This document shows positions 62,961 through 64,000 of a stretch of DNA of 64,000 nucleotides, in pieces. The translations under genes were made by a program, and so were the position numbers. The stretch's first letter is position 1. Each line of letters begins with the position of its first letter. The stretch comes from Rathayibacter sp. VKM Ac-2857. GTDB taxonomy: Bacteria > Actinomycetota > Actinomycetes > Actinomycetales > Microbacteriaceae. The stretch is from the NCBI RefSeq assembly GCF_013205025.1, contig NZ_JABMLE010000002.1, positions 124,001 to 188,000 on the forward strand, given 5' to 3'. The notes under the pieces were generated by a model. The model did no database searches and was not told where the DNA came from. It saw only the letters and a program-made list of their open reading frames with translations.

Positions 62961-64000
62961 CTACCTCGTCGCGCGCTCCGTCACCCGTCGACGGCGCAGA
63001 TCGAGCAGTCCGAGCACCAGCGCCAGCGCGATCAGCCCGAGGGTGACGAAGTAGCCGTTGCGGAAGGCGTCGTGGTACTGGTCGAGCCCCTCGGCCATCC
63101 CGGCCTCGCTGGCGAGAGTGGCGAAGAACACCGCCGAGGCGCAGGCCGTGCCCACCGCCGTGCCGACGCGCTGCCCGAGCTGGCCGACCGAGCCCGCGAC
63201 GCCGCCCTGCTCGGGCGGGATCTCGGCGAGCGTCAGCGTCTGGTTCGGCGAGACGACGAAGCCGCCGCCCGCTCCGGCGACGAGCATCGCCGCGCCCATC
63301 CCGTAGGCGGCCGTCTCGGCCGGCAGCAGCTCGGCCGCCAGCAGCACCAGGGTGAAGCCGATCACGACGAGCGCGATGCCCAGCACGACGAGGGCGCGGC
63401 CGTAGCGCTGGACGAGCTTGCCCCCGTACCAGGCGGTCACCGCGGAGGTGAGCGCGAACGGGATGCTCACCATGCCCGCGAACACCGGCGCGAGGCCGAG
63501 CCCCTGCTGGAGGAAGAGCGTCGTGAGCAGGAAGGTCGCCGGGATCGCGGCGAAGTAGGACGTCGCGACCAGGATCCCGTTGCGGTACGAGCTGGTGCGG
63601 AAGATCCGGAAGTCGATGACCGGCGTGCGGTCCTTCGCGGCGTAGTGCGCCTCCCACTTGACGAAGGCGTACGCGGCGACCACCGCCAGCAGCAGCCAGA
63701 ACCAGCGGAACGGCGAGTCCGTCGAGGCGCCGGTGGTCAGCAGGAACGGGAGCATGAAGGCGAAGATCGTCACGCCCAGCAGCAGCAGGCCGACCGGGTC
63801 GAGCGAGGTGTCGCCCACCGGGGTCCGCTGGACCTTCGGCAGCAGCTTCCAGGCGAAGACGAGTGCGGCGATGCCGAGCGGGATGTTCATCCAGAACAGC
63901 AGGCGCCAGCCGTCCTGCTCGCCGCCGATCGCGATCAGCAGACCGCCCAAGGTCGGCCCGAACGCGGTGGAGAGGCCGATCACCGCGCCGAAGACGCCGA
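62961..64000 (-). CDS. MFS transporter, DHA2 family (C-terminal part; cut by window edge)
   Basis: At least 345 residues are in view and the frame is open to the right edge, so the N-terminus is missing. GVFGAVIGLSTAFGPTLGGLL is motif C at the fifth helix, followed by WRLLFWMNIPLGIAALV, typical of EmrB/QacA exporters. About nine further hydrophobic helices and a basic tail (LLDLRRRRVTERATR) follow. The internal GTG at 63983 is not the start. Substrate unknown. The gene ends 89 bp from ssrA. Confidence 0.9.
   Translation of the reverse strand, partial: GVFGAVIGLSTAFGPTLGGLLIAIGGEQDGWRLLFWMNIPLGIAALVFAWKLLPKVQRTPVGDTSLDPVGLLLLGVTIFAFMLPFLLTTGASTDSPFRWFWLLLAVVAAYAFVKWEAHYAAKDRTPVIDFRIFRTSSYRNGILVATSYFAAIPATFLLTTLFLQQGLGLAPVFAGMVSIPFALTSAVTAWYGGKLVQRYGRALVVLGIALVVIGFTLVLLAAELLPAETAAYGMGAAMLVAGAGGGFVVSPNQTLTLAEIPPEQGGVAGSVGQLGQRVGTAVGTACASAVFFATLASEAGMAEGLDQYHDAFRNGYFVTLGLIALALVLGLLDLRRRRVTERATR

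Overview
The window is very GC-rich chromosomal DNA, densely packed with genes that often overlap by ATGA or GTGA and frequently start with GTG. It has an actinobacterial tmRNA, an SigB/SigF-type sigma factor, a septum-formation-type lipoprotein, and many copies of a hairpin repeat ending in CTACTCGACCAGCAT. Together these suggest an actinobacterium of the Microbacteriaceae (Rathayibacter/Curtobacterium/Clavibacter-like). The family assignment is inference. About 55 protein genes, one tRNA-Lys(CTT) and ssrA are supported.

Left part (1-12 kb): a flavoprotein fragment and gltX, then a stress-type sigma factor converging on a GT9 glycosyltransferase. A tightly overlapping operon follows: a GmhB-like phosphatase, a GT9 transferase, two further glycosyltransferases, GmhA and bifunctional HldE. 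An SDR oxidoreductase and a third GT9 gene come next. This set is sufficient on paper to make ADP-D-glycero-D-manno-heptose, normally an LPS precursor, and to transfer it in a Gram-positive cell. Sequences matching GNNT-N14-16-GGGTAC, the SigB/SigF-type promoter, lie before this operon, before the divergent GT9 gene, and before a second operon at 22.6-26.3 kb (aldehyde dehydrogenase, second HldE, GT2). The candidate sigma gene is next door, so a sigma-controlled heptose glycan regulon is proposed.

12.6-22.1 kb: a divergent Nit1C nitrogen-starvation/nitrile cluster. Leftward it encodes an Sll0783-type protein, a nitrilase, an MSMEG_0570-type protein, a flavoprotein, a second nitrilase homologue that has lost its catalytic Cys and Glu, an MSMEG_0565-type glycosyltransferase and an acyl-CoA synthetase-like protein. 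Rightward it encodes a radical SAM protein and a GNAT-AIR-synthase fusion. The divergent promoter region holds a good candidate GlnR box.

26-47 kb: RecQ, leuB-ilvE-FAH hydrolase, a TetR/MFS efflux pair, a PhzF-like protein, serA, small membrane proteins, a GDSL hydrolase and an ilvD/ilvB-ilvN-ilvC block. These are amino-acid (branched-chain, serine) metabolism and housekeeping functions.

47-64 kb: otsA-otsB (trehalose), an ArsB/SLC13-type permease, a PTS (IIA and IIBC), zwf, a GH15 glucanase/trehalase, an alpha/beta hydrolase, an MscS channel, tRNA-Lys, an inositol monophosphatase-family enzyme, a lipoprotein, an unknown protein, ssrA and an MFS transporter cut by the window edge.

Most longer intergenic gaps are filled by a BIME-like repeat of about 127 bp: two hairpin arms around a PstI-centred palindrome. 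The arms keep pairing despite sequence change, and element orientation follows transcription. A second hairpin family occurs three times, always between convergent genes.
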